From assembly GCA_943908365.1 (NCBI GenBank), contig CALTTH010000003.1, positions 1 through 64,000 of the forward strand: 64,000 nt of DNA, written 5' to 3'. This stretch comes from an uncultured Hyphomicrobiales bacterium. Lineage in GTDB: Bacteria > Pseudomonadota > Alphaproteobacteria > Rhizobiales > Rhizobiaceae. Every line of letters begins with the position of its first letter. Position 1 is the first letter of the stretch. This document shows, in pieces, positions 1 to 8,022 of the stretch. A model generated the notes under the pieces. It was not told the DNA's origin, did not search any database, and saw only the letters and a list, made by a program, of their open reading frames with translations. A program made the translations under genes and the position numbers.

Positions 1-2
1 GG

Positions 3-494
3 TTTATGATGTCGATGTTGATCCGCGCTGGCTTGCCGTCGCGTCGCGCTGCGATAGCCGCGATCGAGAGTGCCGAGCCCATCTTTGTGACGCCGGCCGA
101 GATGCGAGCTTGGCTGGAATCCGATGAGATTACCGCATTCACCGATCTGGGCGATTGGCCGACGCCGGATACCGCGGCGCTCTGGGCGCGGTTTAGAACC
201 GAAGCCCTGAGTGGCGGCATTCAGAAGTGGAACGTCGAGCCCAACAAGCGCCTTCTCGATGTGCCCGCTGGCGAGCGAGCGCCCGGGCCTGGCTTGTATC
301 GGATCATCACGGATGCTGGGGACGGACAGACTTGGCTCGCGACGCCGGACTACCGGCCGTTGTTCCAGTTCAAGAAGCCCGCCGTCGATCCAAAGCCGAG
401 TCTTTTCTCAGGTCGAATTCCTGGCCGGACCACGCTGGTGGACGTGTTGCGAATTGGCCGCGGCAAGATGAGGTGGCCACGCGCGGACGCGTAA
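3..494 (+). CDS. C-terminal part of an unidentified protein (possibly a DEAD/DEAH helicase tail)
   Basis: The reading frame is open to the left edge of the window, so this is probably the 3' end of a longer gene; the first internal ATG is at position 6. The visible stretch is about 162 residues with no signal peptide, membrane segment or recognisable catalytic motif, and ends in a basic tail. The pattern of a short helical segment followed by a Trp-Pro-Thr-Pro stretch recalls C-terminal ends of some DEAD/DEAH helicases in defence islands, but that is only an impression. It lies 101 bases upstream of the Gabija-like pair on the same strand and could belong to the same cassette. Confidence 0.5.
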   Translation, partial: FMMSMLIRAGLPSRRAAIAAIESAEPIFVTPAEMRAWLESDEITAFTDLGDWPTPDTAALWARFRTEALSGGIQKWNVEPNKRLLDVPAGERAPGPGLYRIITDAGDGQTWLATPDYRPLFQFKKPAVDPKPSLFSGRIPGRTTLVDVLRIGRGKMRWPRADA

Positions 495-595
495 GCGGTG
501 CGTTCAGTGACTGTCGCCATCGGTCAAGATAAGTATAACGCGAAAAAGGATATGCGGATGTAACTACCGCGGACCAGGATTGGGGGAATCTGGCA

Positions 596-2983
596 GTGCA
601 TATTGAATTTCTAGAGATCGCCAATTTCAGGAAGTTGTTGTCGACAAGGGTTGATCTATCTACCACGACCACACTCTTCGTTGGGGCGAACAATAGCGGT
701 AAGACATCGGCGATGCTTGCGCTACGGCGCTTCCTGTCGCCGCGCCGCTGCCCGTTCGAGATGCACGATTTCACGTTGTGTCATTGGCCCACGATCATTG
801 CCCTGGGCGAGGCGTGGATCGCTGCCCGAAACGCTGAGGAAATCGTAGACCTCGTCGTTGACCCCTGGGTGAGCGCGTTGCCGACGCTGGATCTGTGGCT
901 GCATGTCGAAGCGGGGGAGATGCACCACGTTCGCGACCTCATCCCGACCTTGGATTGGGAGGGGGGACGACTCGGCGTCCGATTGCGCTATGAGCCGAAG
1001 GATCTTGCGCTCTTGTACAAGGAGTACATGGGGGCGGTGAGCGATGCCGAGACGATGAGGGCAGCAGCCGCCGCGGCCGCCACGGCGGAGAATCCTGACG
1101 CTGATCCACCCGCCACTCCGCCTAAGCTGACGATCTGGCCCGAGAGTCTGGTCGATTTCCTGAGTAAACGTTTGTCCACGCACTTCACCATTCGGGCCTA
1201 TTCCCTGGATCCGGGTCAGCTTGTCGCCCCCGCAAAGTCTCTGGCGCGTCCGCAGGTCCTTCCGGGCGGTTCTCGGCCGATCGACGGGGACCCGCTGAGC
1301 GGCTTGATCCGTGTCCATGATATCCCGGCGCAGAGGGGCTTCGGTGAGGAACAGCAGGCTGCTGAGGAGGAGGACGCCCCGGTGTCGGCAAGTGGCAGTC
1401 GGCTGTCCGATCAGCTCAGAAGCTACTACGCCAAGCACCTCGACCCGACGAAGGGACCTGATCCGAAGGACCTCGGCGCGTTGCAGGCGATAGAAGCCGC
1501 CCAGGACGCGTTCGACCAGCGGCTGACCGAGAGTTTCAAGGCAGCGTTCACCGAGGTCGAGGGCATGGGATACCCTGGCGTGACCGATCCGCGTCCGCGC
1601 GTCTCGACGCGCCTGAAGGCTATCGACGGTCTCAACCACAATGCGGCGATCAGCTTCGAAGTGGACGTCATTGCCGAGGACGGCGCGGCGACGCCCGTGT
1701 TGCGGTTGCCCGAGGCGAATAACGGCCTCGGCTATCAAAACCTGATCTCGATGATATTCCGGTTGATGAGCTTCCGTGACGCCTGGATGCGCGTCGGGAA
1801 GGCATCAACCGGTGCGACGGTGACCACGACCGAGCCTCTCCATCTCGTTCTGGTCGAGGAACCGGAAGCGCATTTGCACGCGCAGGTCCAGCAAGTCTTC
1901 ATCAAGAAGGCTTACGCGGTGCTGCGTGCGCACGAGGACCTTGGTGACGACCAAAAGCTGCGCACCCAATTGGTTGTCAGCACCCATTCGAGCCATGTCG
2001 CGCATGAGACGTCGTTCTCTTGCCTGCGCTACTTCCGGCGGCTGCCTGCGGGTATGGCCGCGAAAGTGCCGGTCTCCACTGTTATCAATCTGTCGGAGGT
2101 TTTTGGTCCGGGCAGTGAGACGGAGCGTTTCGTGACCCGATATCTTCGGGCCCAGCACGCGGATCTGTTCTTCGCCGACGCGGCCATTTTGGTGGAGGGG
2201 CCAGCGGAACGTATGCTCGTCCCCAATTTCATCCGGGCGCACTATGACGAGCTCAACCAATGCTACATCACCCTGCTTGAGATTGGAGGAAGCCACGCGC
2301 ATCGTCTCAAGCCTTTGATTGATCATCTCGGCTTGCTGACCCTTATTATCACTGACCTGGATACGCTGGATAAAACGGGGGGCGCCTCCGTCCCACCCGC
2401 GAAAGGTGCTAGTCAGAAAACCAACAATGCGACGTTGAAGACATGGGTGCCAAAGCTCGACGACGTCGATGAGTTGATGCGAGCTGATGCCGCGACGAAG
2501 ACGCTACATGAGGACGACGACCCGCTATTTGCTGTGCGGGCCGCGTATCAGATCCCGTTGGGTCTGACATCCCTGGGTATTGTCGGACCGGAGGTCGCAT
2601 ATCCTTATACGTTTGAGGACGCACTGGCGTTCGAGAATCTCAGCTTCTTCGCCGAACTGGATGGCACTGGCCTGGTCCGCAAGTTTCGCGATGCGATCGC
2701 TGATGGTGGTGGGGCGGCCGCGATCGGCGGGAAAATGTACCTCGCTCTCAAGAACGGCAAGAAAGCTGAGTTTGCGCTTGACGTTATGGAGGTTGAGAAT
2801 TTCGACACGATCGTCGTGCCGCGCTACATCGCCGAGGGACTAGAATGGCTACTTGCGCAGCTCAAGAAAAAGCAGGTTGAGATTCTGCCTCTGGTCAAAG
2901 AGGCACCGCCCGAGGAGGAGATTGAGGCTGACTCGCCGGTCGAAGAGCATGTCGTCGCTGAAATCGAGGGGGCCGACGCATGA
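596..2983 (+). CDS. OLD-family ATP-dependent endonuclease with TOPRIM domain (GajA-like)
   Basis: This 795-residue protein has an N-terminal ABC/SMC-type ATPase with Walker A GANNSGKTS near residue 30, a signature-like region near 375 and Walker B ending in EEPEAHLH near 420. A C-terminal TOPRIM domain follows, with the glutamate in ILVEGPAER near 530 and an acidic ITDLDTLD motif near 585. This is the class 2 OLD architecture, which in Gabija systems nicks or cuts DNA when nucleotides are depleted. The GTG start follows a GGGGGA ribosome site by about eight bases. The stop overlaps the next gene by four bases (ATGA), and that gene is a UvrD-like helicase, as in Gabija. At 795 residues it is longer than classical GajA (about 580), with an acidic C-terminal tail, so it may be a divergent subtype. 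Confidence 0.88.
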   Translation: MHIEFLEIANFRKLLSTRVDLSTTTTLFVGANNSGKTSAMLALRRFLSPRRCPFEMHDFTLCHWPTIIALGEAWIAARNAEEIVDLVVDPWVSALPTLDLWLHVEAGEMHHVRDLIPTLDWEGGRLGVRLRYEPKDLALLYKEYMGAVSDAETMRAAAAAAATAENPDADPPATPPKLTIWPESLVDFLSKRLSTHFTIRAYSLDPGQLVAPAKSLARPQVLPGGSRPIDGDPLSGLIRVHDIPAQRGFGEEQQAAEEEDAPVSASGSRLSDQLRSYYAKHLDPTKGPDPKDLGALQAIEAAQDAFDQRLTESFKAAFTEVEGMGYPGVTDPRPRVSTRLKAIDGLNHNAAISFEVDVIAEDGAATPVLRLPEANNGLGYQNLISMIFRLMSFRDAWMRVGKASTGATVTTTEPLHLVLVEEPEAHLHAQVQQVFIKKAYAVLRAHEDLGDDQKLRTQLVVSTHSSHVAHETSFSCLRYFRRLPAGMAAKVPVSTVINLSEVFGPGSETERFVTRYLRAQHADLFFADAAILVEGPAERMLVPNFIRAHYDELNQCYITLLEIGGSHAHRLKPLIDHLGLLTLIITDLDTLDKTGGASVPPAKGASQKTNNATLKTWVPKLDDVDELMRADAATKTLHEDDDPLFAVRAAYQIPLGLTSLGIVGPEVAYPYTFEDALAFENLSFFAELDGTGLVRKFRDAIADGGGAAAIGGKMYLALKNGKKAEFALDVMEVENFDTIVVPRYIAEGLEWLLAQLKKKQVEILPLVKEAPPEEEIEADSPVEEHVVAEIEGADA

Positions 2984-4887
2984 GCGCGGTCGACGACAAA
3001 TTCGATTCCGAAGCCGATGAAACGATCCTCGCCTGCCTGAACGTCGATAAGCCGAGGAGCTTCTTTCTCTATGCCGGCGCCGGCTCGGGCAAGACGCGCT
3101 CGCTGGTCGAGGCGATACGGACGGTGTGTAAGGAGCAGGGGCGGCGGTTGTCGCTATCTGGTCAGAAGATCGGGGTGATTACCTATACCAATGCCGCCTG
3201 CGACGAGATCAAGCAACGGCTCGAGTTCGATCCTCGCGTAGAGGTGTCGACCATTCACGCATTCGCGTGGTCGCTGATTGCCGGTTACGACGGTGATATT
3301 CGCGGGTGGCTGTCAACTCGGCTCCTGGCGGATATCGCGGAGCTGGAAGAAGCACAGGCGAAGGGTCGGGCAAACAGCAAAGCTGCGTCGGACCGGGCTC
3401 GCTCGATAGAGAGCAAGCGGCGTCGCCGCGACAACCTCGCCGAAATTACGCGGTTTGTTTACAGCCCGACGGGCGACAACCGCACCAGAGACGCTCTGAG
3501 TCACGCAGAGGTCATCGCCATGACCTCCGATTTTCTCGGCGCGAAGCCGGGTTTGCGCCGGCTGCTGGTGACCCGCTTCCCCATTCTTCTGATCGACGAG
3601 AGCCAGGATACGAGCCGGAGGCTCATGGATGCGCTGCTCGATGTCGAGGCGGGATATCGCGAGGCCTTTTGCCTGGGACTCTTTGGCGACACGATGCAGC
3701 GCATTTACGCCGACGGTAAGGAGCGTTTAGCGGAGGCGATCCCGCAGGCCTGGGCTAGGCCGAGGAAGCGGATGAACCATCGTTGTCCCACGCGGGTTAT
3801 TACGCTCATCAACAAAATCAGACGAGATGAGGATGACGAGGAACAGCAGCCGCGGAGCGATGCGAAACAGGGTGTTGTTCGGCTGTTCGTCGTCTCGCAG
3901 TCAATAGCTGACAAGAGCGCCGCAGAGGCCACCGTGGCGGCGCGAATGGCAGAGCTCACTGGCGATCCGAGCTGGGCGGCGGGAGCAGAGGCGATCAAGA
4001 CGCTGGCGCTGGAGCACCTGATGTCCGCACGCCGGTTTGGCTTCGAACAATTCTTCGAGCCTCTCTATGCGGTCGAGCGCATCCGCACGAGCTTTCTACA
4101 AGGGACGGGGGCGGGCATCGGACTTTTCACGCGCGAGATACTGCCGCTGGTCACGGCCCTGCGCTCGGGAGATCGGTTTGCTGTCGCTGCGGTCGTTCGG
4201 CGCACATCTCCACTCCTCGAGCGCAAGGCGCTTGAAGCTGCAGGCGAGAAGCAGGTTGGCCTTCTCAGCGAGGTCAAGGCTGCTTGCGATGGCCTGCTGG
4301 CCTTGGTGAACGAGGATGAGAAGCCGACCGCGCGCTCGGTCTTGCGCTATGTCGCCGAAGCTAACCTCTTCACGATACCAGAGGTGCTCGTTCCGTTTTC
4401 CGCCGCCGATGCCGTCGTCGTGGAAGGCGAGGGTGACGCAGCCGGCGACGCCGACGACCAAGAAGAAGAAGTCGATGTCAAAAGCGAGTTGGGCGGTTGG
4501 CGGTTGGCGCTTGAGGCGCCGTTCGACCAGATCGAGCGATATGATCGCTACGTTCGGGGCCTCTCGCAGTTCGACACGCATCAGGGGGTAAAAGGGCTAG
4601 AATTTCCAAGGGTGATGGTTGTTGTTAGCGACGATGAAGCCCGCGGTTTCATGTTTGCTTACGACAAGCTTTTCGCGACAAAGGCGAAGAGCAAGACGGA
4701 TCTTGATAATGAAGCTGCCGGCAAGGAGACAACGATCGATAGGACGCGACGGCTGTTTTACGTGACCTGCAGCCGCGCTGAAGAGAGCCTTGCCGTTGTG
4801 TATTACGCAGCTGATCCCGCGCTCGCGCGCGACGCAATGATCAGACAAGGTTGGTTCGAAGCCGGTGAGATAGAATTGATCTCATAG
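2980..4887 (+). CDS. UvrD/Rep-like superfamily 1 helicase (GajB-like)
   Basis: The 635-residue protein shows the ordered SF1A helicase motifs: Walker A YAGAGSGKTRS near residue 30, motif Ia around ITYTNAA, Walker B LLIDESQDTS near 203, motif III GDTMQRIYADG, the NHRCPTRV motif, motif V QGVKGLEFPRVMVV and the C-terminal YVTCSRAEESL motif with its arginine. In Gabija systems the helicase partner senses or processes DNA ends and activates the OLD nuclease. Its ATG lies inside the stop of the upstream gene, so translation is coupled and the two products are probably made together. An insertion rich in acidic residues separates motif IV from motif V. Confidence 0.88.
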   Translation: MSAVDDKFDSEADETILACLNVDKPRSFFLYAGAGSGKTRSLVEAIRTVCKEQGRRLSLSGQKIGVITYTNAACDEIKQRLEFDPRVEVSTIHAFAWSLIAGYDGDIRGWLSTRLLADIAELEEAQAKGRANSKAASDRARSIESKRRRRDNLAEITRFVYSPTGDNRTRDALSHAEVIAMTSDFLGAKPGLRRLLVTRFPILLIDESQDTSRRLMDALLDVEAGYREAFCLGLFGDTMQRIYADGKERLAEAIPQAWARPRKRMNHRCPTRVITLINKIRRDEDDEEQQPRSDAKQGVVRLFVVSQSIADKSAAEATVAARMAELTGDPSWAAGAEAIKTLALEHLMSARRFGFEQFFEPLYAVERIRTSFLQGTGAGIGLFTREILPLVTALRSGDRFAVAAVVRRTSPLLERKALEAAGEKQVGLLSEVKAACDGLLALVNEDEKPTARSVLRYVAEANLFTIPEVLVPFSAADAVVVEGEGDAAGDADDQEEEVDVKSELGGWRLALEAPFDQIERYDRYVRGLSQFDTHQGVKGLEFPRVMVVVSDDEARGFMFAYDKLFATKAKSKTDLDNEAAGKETTIDRTRRLFYVTCSRAEESLAVVYYAADPALARDAMIRQGWFEAGEIELIS

Positions 4888-4945
4888 TGTATTGAGCGCG
4901 GGCGGACGCAAGCACCGAGAATGGCGTGAGACGCACCCATGCTCC

Positions 4946-5599
4946 TCAGCGGGCGGCGGGAGTCCAACCCGCCGCGATCGCTTCCGCCGCGCTGCAGAAC
5001 CAGCGCTCGCCGTGCGCGGTGTCAATCACCGTGACGCCGTAGTCTCGCTGGCCAGGTGTGTGAAAGATCTTGCGACCTTTGGCGTTGATGTTGCCCTTCA
5101 GTATGCAGGACCCTGGCGGGGACTGCGGAGCCGGTCGCTCCGCTCGGGCGTCGGCGCGCCAATGGTCGGGCGGTTCGAACGTTCCAGCCCAGAGGCCGCG
5201 CTTGGCCGACCGGGCCTCCCGCTCGGCAGCGGCATAGGCTCCTCGGCTGAACTGGCGGTATTCGACCGCCCAGCCTTCGCGGATCATGGCCTCGCCAAGG
5301 TTATGGCCCGCGACTTTGCACTGGGCGACCATCCGGCCATAGCCGTCTCGGTCTTTTTGCCGGCAATCCACGGATCGGCCGCCGATCAGGGCGATCAGGC
5401 GCTCACGCGCCACTTCCCCGCATCTGAAGCCACGACCAGCGGCGTCTTGGCAGATCTGGAGGGCTTCGGGTGCATCTATGCCCCACAGCCGAACGCGCTC
5501 GCCGCCGAGCGTGAAGGTGTCGCCATCAATGATGTGCGTCGCGGGCGAGGCGGCGATGAGACCGAGAGCGAGCAAGGGAGGGCAGTGGCGAAGCTGCAC
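4946..5599 (-). CDS. Thermonuclease (SNase-like) family protein
   Basis: The 217-residue protein starts with a short hydrophobic stretch resembling a signal or anchor, followed by a staphylococcal-nuclease fold: IIDGDTFTLGG, VRLWGIDAPE, and RDGYGRMVAQC carry the calcium-binding Asp and the catalytic Arg/Glu positions. The C-terminal 60 residues contain a Cys-X-Ile/Leu-Lys-Gly-Asn-Ile motif and a GERWFCSAAEA motif, typical of rhizobial thermonuclease proteins. The GTG start is two bases after the stop of the HEPN-like gene, so it is the last gene of a tight three-gene series. It converges with the helicase gene. A cell-envelope location is inferred from the hydrophobic N-terminus and is uncertain. 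Confidence 0.8.
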   Translation of the reverse strand: MQLRHCPPLLALGLIAASPATHIIDGDTFTLGGERVRLWGIDAPEALQICQDAAGRGFRCGEVARERLIALIGGRSVDCRQKDRDGYGRMVAQCKVAGHNLGEAMIREGWAVEYRQFSRGAYAAAEREARSAKRGLWAGTFEPPDHWRADARAERPAPQSPPGSCILKGNINAKGRKIFHTPGQRDYGVTVIDTAHGERWFCSAAEAIAAGWTPAAR

Positions 5600-5601
5600 C
5601 G

Positions 5602-6765
5602 CTAGATGTTTCCAGCCGGTCGTATGATCCGGGGGCGGCGCGTGCCTGGAATGGGCGGCGGCTGCGTCGCGGTCAGTAATCCCTCTTCGGCCGCTTTCTG
5701 CAGGTGCATGAACGTCATGCGATCGGCGATGTATTCGCCCAAGGCTTCAGGGTTCTCCTTTGACGGAATCGGCGCGTCGTATGTGAGCGGCAGGAAGGCT
5801 GTGAGCGCGATCCTGTAGAGCGGCGCGGCGTACTCGAAGATGGTGCGCTGAGGCGTGGCGAGCAGCAGCGTGCTCCGGTCCACGGGATTGCCGTGAAGGA
5901 AATCGTTTCGGCAAACATAGAGCGTCTCGACCAGCCATGACGCCAGAGTCCGTTTCACCTTCGTCTTCCCGCCGGTGTCATGTGCGAGCTGGCCGCTGGC
6001 CGGAATCGCCCACCGCGTCCGCTCGATCAGTTCGAACACCTTTTTGCGATCCGCCTGACCGCTTCCGCCCGGGTGAACCAGAATTTCAAAAGCGCTGACC
6101 CAGAGCGAGACGATCCGGCCGACATCATAGAACGTCGTGTCGGTCCCGGCAGGCAGCAGCGAAGCCTGGTAGGCCATGTTGAGAGAACGCATCAGCGCCA
6201 CGTCCTCCCATGCCGGCTCATGGGCCCCATATCGGCGGCGCCAACGTGCCAACAGCGCGCTGAGCAGTGGTTCGTCGATGTCGCTCGCCGCGAGCGGCGT
6301 GCGGAAGATGGTCGGTGATGACTGGCCTCGGAAGCTAGACACCATATGCGTGCCGAGGATGGCCGGTGTGCTGCCAATGACGTCCTTGTAGTGCCGGTCG
6401 AGCATCCACGGGTAGATCGCGAAGGCCTCGCCGAACAGAACGCGGTGCCCGCGCGGATAGCGAAGCTCCATAGCGCGCCCGTGGGTGATGGCCGACAGTG
6501 CGACGGTGTCTCGGAAACTTCCCAGGGCGGCGACGGTGCGGAAGCTTGGTGGCGCATCGGCATCGAGTAGGAGGACGGCCGGCTCGAACTTCTCTCCGAA
6601 ATTATCCGAGAAGCGATTGAGGAATTGCTTGAACGTCGGATGGGCGCGCTTCAGGGCCTTGACGCGAGGGTCATGAGCCGGCGCGATCGCCGCGATCTCG
6701 CAGTCGACGGCCTGGTCGAGGGGCACGTTGGGTAGGACGAACACTGGCGTCCATTCGACGGTCAT
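5602..6765 (-). CDS. HEPN-like protein of unknown function
   Basis: The 387-residue protein is not recognised over most of its length. Near residue 285 it carries VCRNDFLHGN, an R-X4-H pattern in a helical context followed by HGNPV, as in ApeA-like HEPN domains; such domains often act as RNases in defence and toxin systems. The upstream region (about residues 205-250) is helical and aromatic, consistent with the rest of a HEPN bundle. The ATG follows GAGG by eight bases. It starts 23 bases after the CxxC protein gene and ends two bases before the thermonuclease gene, so the three are probably one transcript. RNase activity is an inference. Confidence 0.65.
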   Translation of the reverse strand: MTVEWTPVFVLPNVPLDQAVDCEIAAIAPAHDPRVKALKRAHPTFKQFLNRFSDNFGEKFEPAVLLLDADAPPSFRTVAALGSFRDTVALSAITHGRAMELRYPRGHRVLFGEAFAIYPWMLDRHYKDVIGSTPAILGTHMVSSFRGQSSPTIFRTPLAASDIDEPLLSALLARWRRRYGAHEPAWEDVALMRSLNMAYQASLLPAGTDTTFYDVGRIVSLWVSAFEILVHPGGSGQADRKKVFELIERTRWAIPASGQLAHDTGGKTKVKRTLASWLVETLYVCRNDFLHGNPVDRSTLLLATPQRTIFEYAAPLYRIALTAFLPLTYDAPIPSKENPEALGEYIADRMTFMHLQKAAEEGLLTATQPPPIPGTRRPRIIRPAGNI

Positions 6766-6788
6766 ACGCTATTCCTCAGGTGGCAGGC

Positions 6789-7934
6789 CTAGCCGCGGGG
6801 CTGTTCGCTCTTCCATAGGCGATGCTGCTCGCGCAGCTCCGCCTCGATGGCTGCTAGCCGGGCCCCGTAATCCAGGCCGTTTGGGCTTCTGGCGGCGACC
6901 TCGGAGGACGCAATGACGAGACGCCACGCGCCATAGTCGTGAAAGGGATTGAGTCCAATGACGTTGCCGAGCACGAGATCGCTGGGCGGCGGCGCGGCCA
7001 ACAGCTTCGCGAAGGCTGTGGTCGCGGCGTTCATGTTCCAATCGGAGACGAACAACACCAGCGCGCAGAGGGCAAGCAAAACGGGTGGAGCGCCTTTCCA
7101 TCGATAAATTTCGCGATGTCGTTTGCCGAAATCGATGCCACCGTTCGCAGCGACGAAGGTGCAGAGCGAGATCGCGGCCTCATAGTAGGGCTGGAGTTTG
7201 GTGGCGTCGAAAACCTCGCGCCCATGGTTTTTCCGGGCGAGCTCGGCCGCCTGTCGCCACGTCGCCTCTTCGAAAGGCAGGATGCCGCCTTTCACCAGAT
7301 CGAACAGATCGAGGTGCTTTTCGGTGAATTGCTTCTTCGCGGCGGCTTTCCAATCGAAGGCCGGCATGTCGCCGTGGGATGGGTGGAACGGCCAGCGCTG
7401 ATGGTAGGGATGTCGCTGTAGCGCCTGTGTCCATGGGATCGCCTCTAGCGGCAAGGACACCGTGAAGCGGGTGGCGGACTTGAGATCGAAAAACCACTGC
7501 CGCATGTCCCGGATGCGACGTTGGTCAAAGATACCCTGCTCTATGCCCTTGCAGACGAGAAGCCGAATCGCGCGCGTTTCCGCGCTCTTTTCTGATCCGA
7601 AGTCGAGAAGGCTATCCTGAGTCGAGCGCGTTTCGTCGTCGCCGTAGAATTCACAGAACGGATGATGGGCGTCGCCGCCGCTGGGATCGACAAATCTGAA
7701 ATGTGCCTGTCGGAGAACCGCCTTAGAGGCCCGCGATCTTGCCGATCGAACGACGCCAGCACCGAATTTGCCGCACGATGAGCATTGAATATCGGCGCGG
7801 ATCGCATCGCCAAACCCGCTTAGAAGTTCAGCCCCGTCGCGGTCCTGCGTTGGTTGTGCGCCGGTCATCAGGGTCGCGAGCTGGTCAACGTCGAGTTCGC
7901 GCGCGAACCTTATAGAAAATGCAGTTGCTGGCAT
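6789..7934 (-). CDS. Unknown protein with CxxC/HxxC zinc-knuckle-like motif
   Basis: I do not recognise this 381-residue protein. Residues 51-54 are CSSC and residues 91-94 are HPFC, spaced like a zinc-binding site. A region around residue 280 (VLLALCALVLFVSDW) is hydrophobic enough for one membrane helix. The C-terminal part is helical and charged. The ATG is preceded closely by GGGGAAGG. It is the first gene of the tight series with the HEPN-like and thermonuclease genes, and lies 88 bases downstream of the PDDEXK nuclease gene on the same strand. The zinc site could serve in target recognition or structure; no function can be assigned. Confidence 0.6.
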   Translation of the reverse strand: MPATAFSIRFARELDVDQLATLMTGAQPTQDRDGAELLSGFGDAIRADIQCSSCGKFGAGVVRSARSRASKAVLRQAHFRFVDPSGGDAHHPFCEFYGDDETRSTQDSLLDFGSEKSAETRAIRLLVCKGIEQGIFDQRRIRDMRQWFFDLKSATRFTVSLPLEAIPWTQALQRHPYHQRWPFHPSHGDMPAFDWKAAAKKQFTEKHLDLFDLVKGGILPFEEATWRQAAELARKNHGREVFDATKLQPYYEAAISLCTFVAANGGIDFGKRHREIYRWKGAPPVLLALCALVLFVSDWNMNAATTAFAKLLAAPPPSDLVLGNVIGLNPFHDYGAWRLVIASSEVAARSPNGLDYGARLAAIEAELREQHRLWKSEQPRG

Positions 7935-8022
7935 TTGCCTTCCCCGGCGCCTTGATCGTATGCGCCGATCGAGCGACGCGATTACACACTACTTATCAAT
8001 ATTGGTGTTCTTCGTGGAGTGG

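Noticed and set aside
722..1738. Long - strand open frame across the OLD nuclease gene
   Set aside because: It is antisense to a gene with clear ATPase and TOPRIM motifs, and its own composition (Arg-rich, no motif) is that of a shadow frame.
4892..5605. 237-codon + strand open frame
   Set aside because: It is antisense to the thermonuclease gene, which has conserved active-site motifs; the + frame has none.
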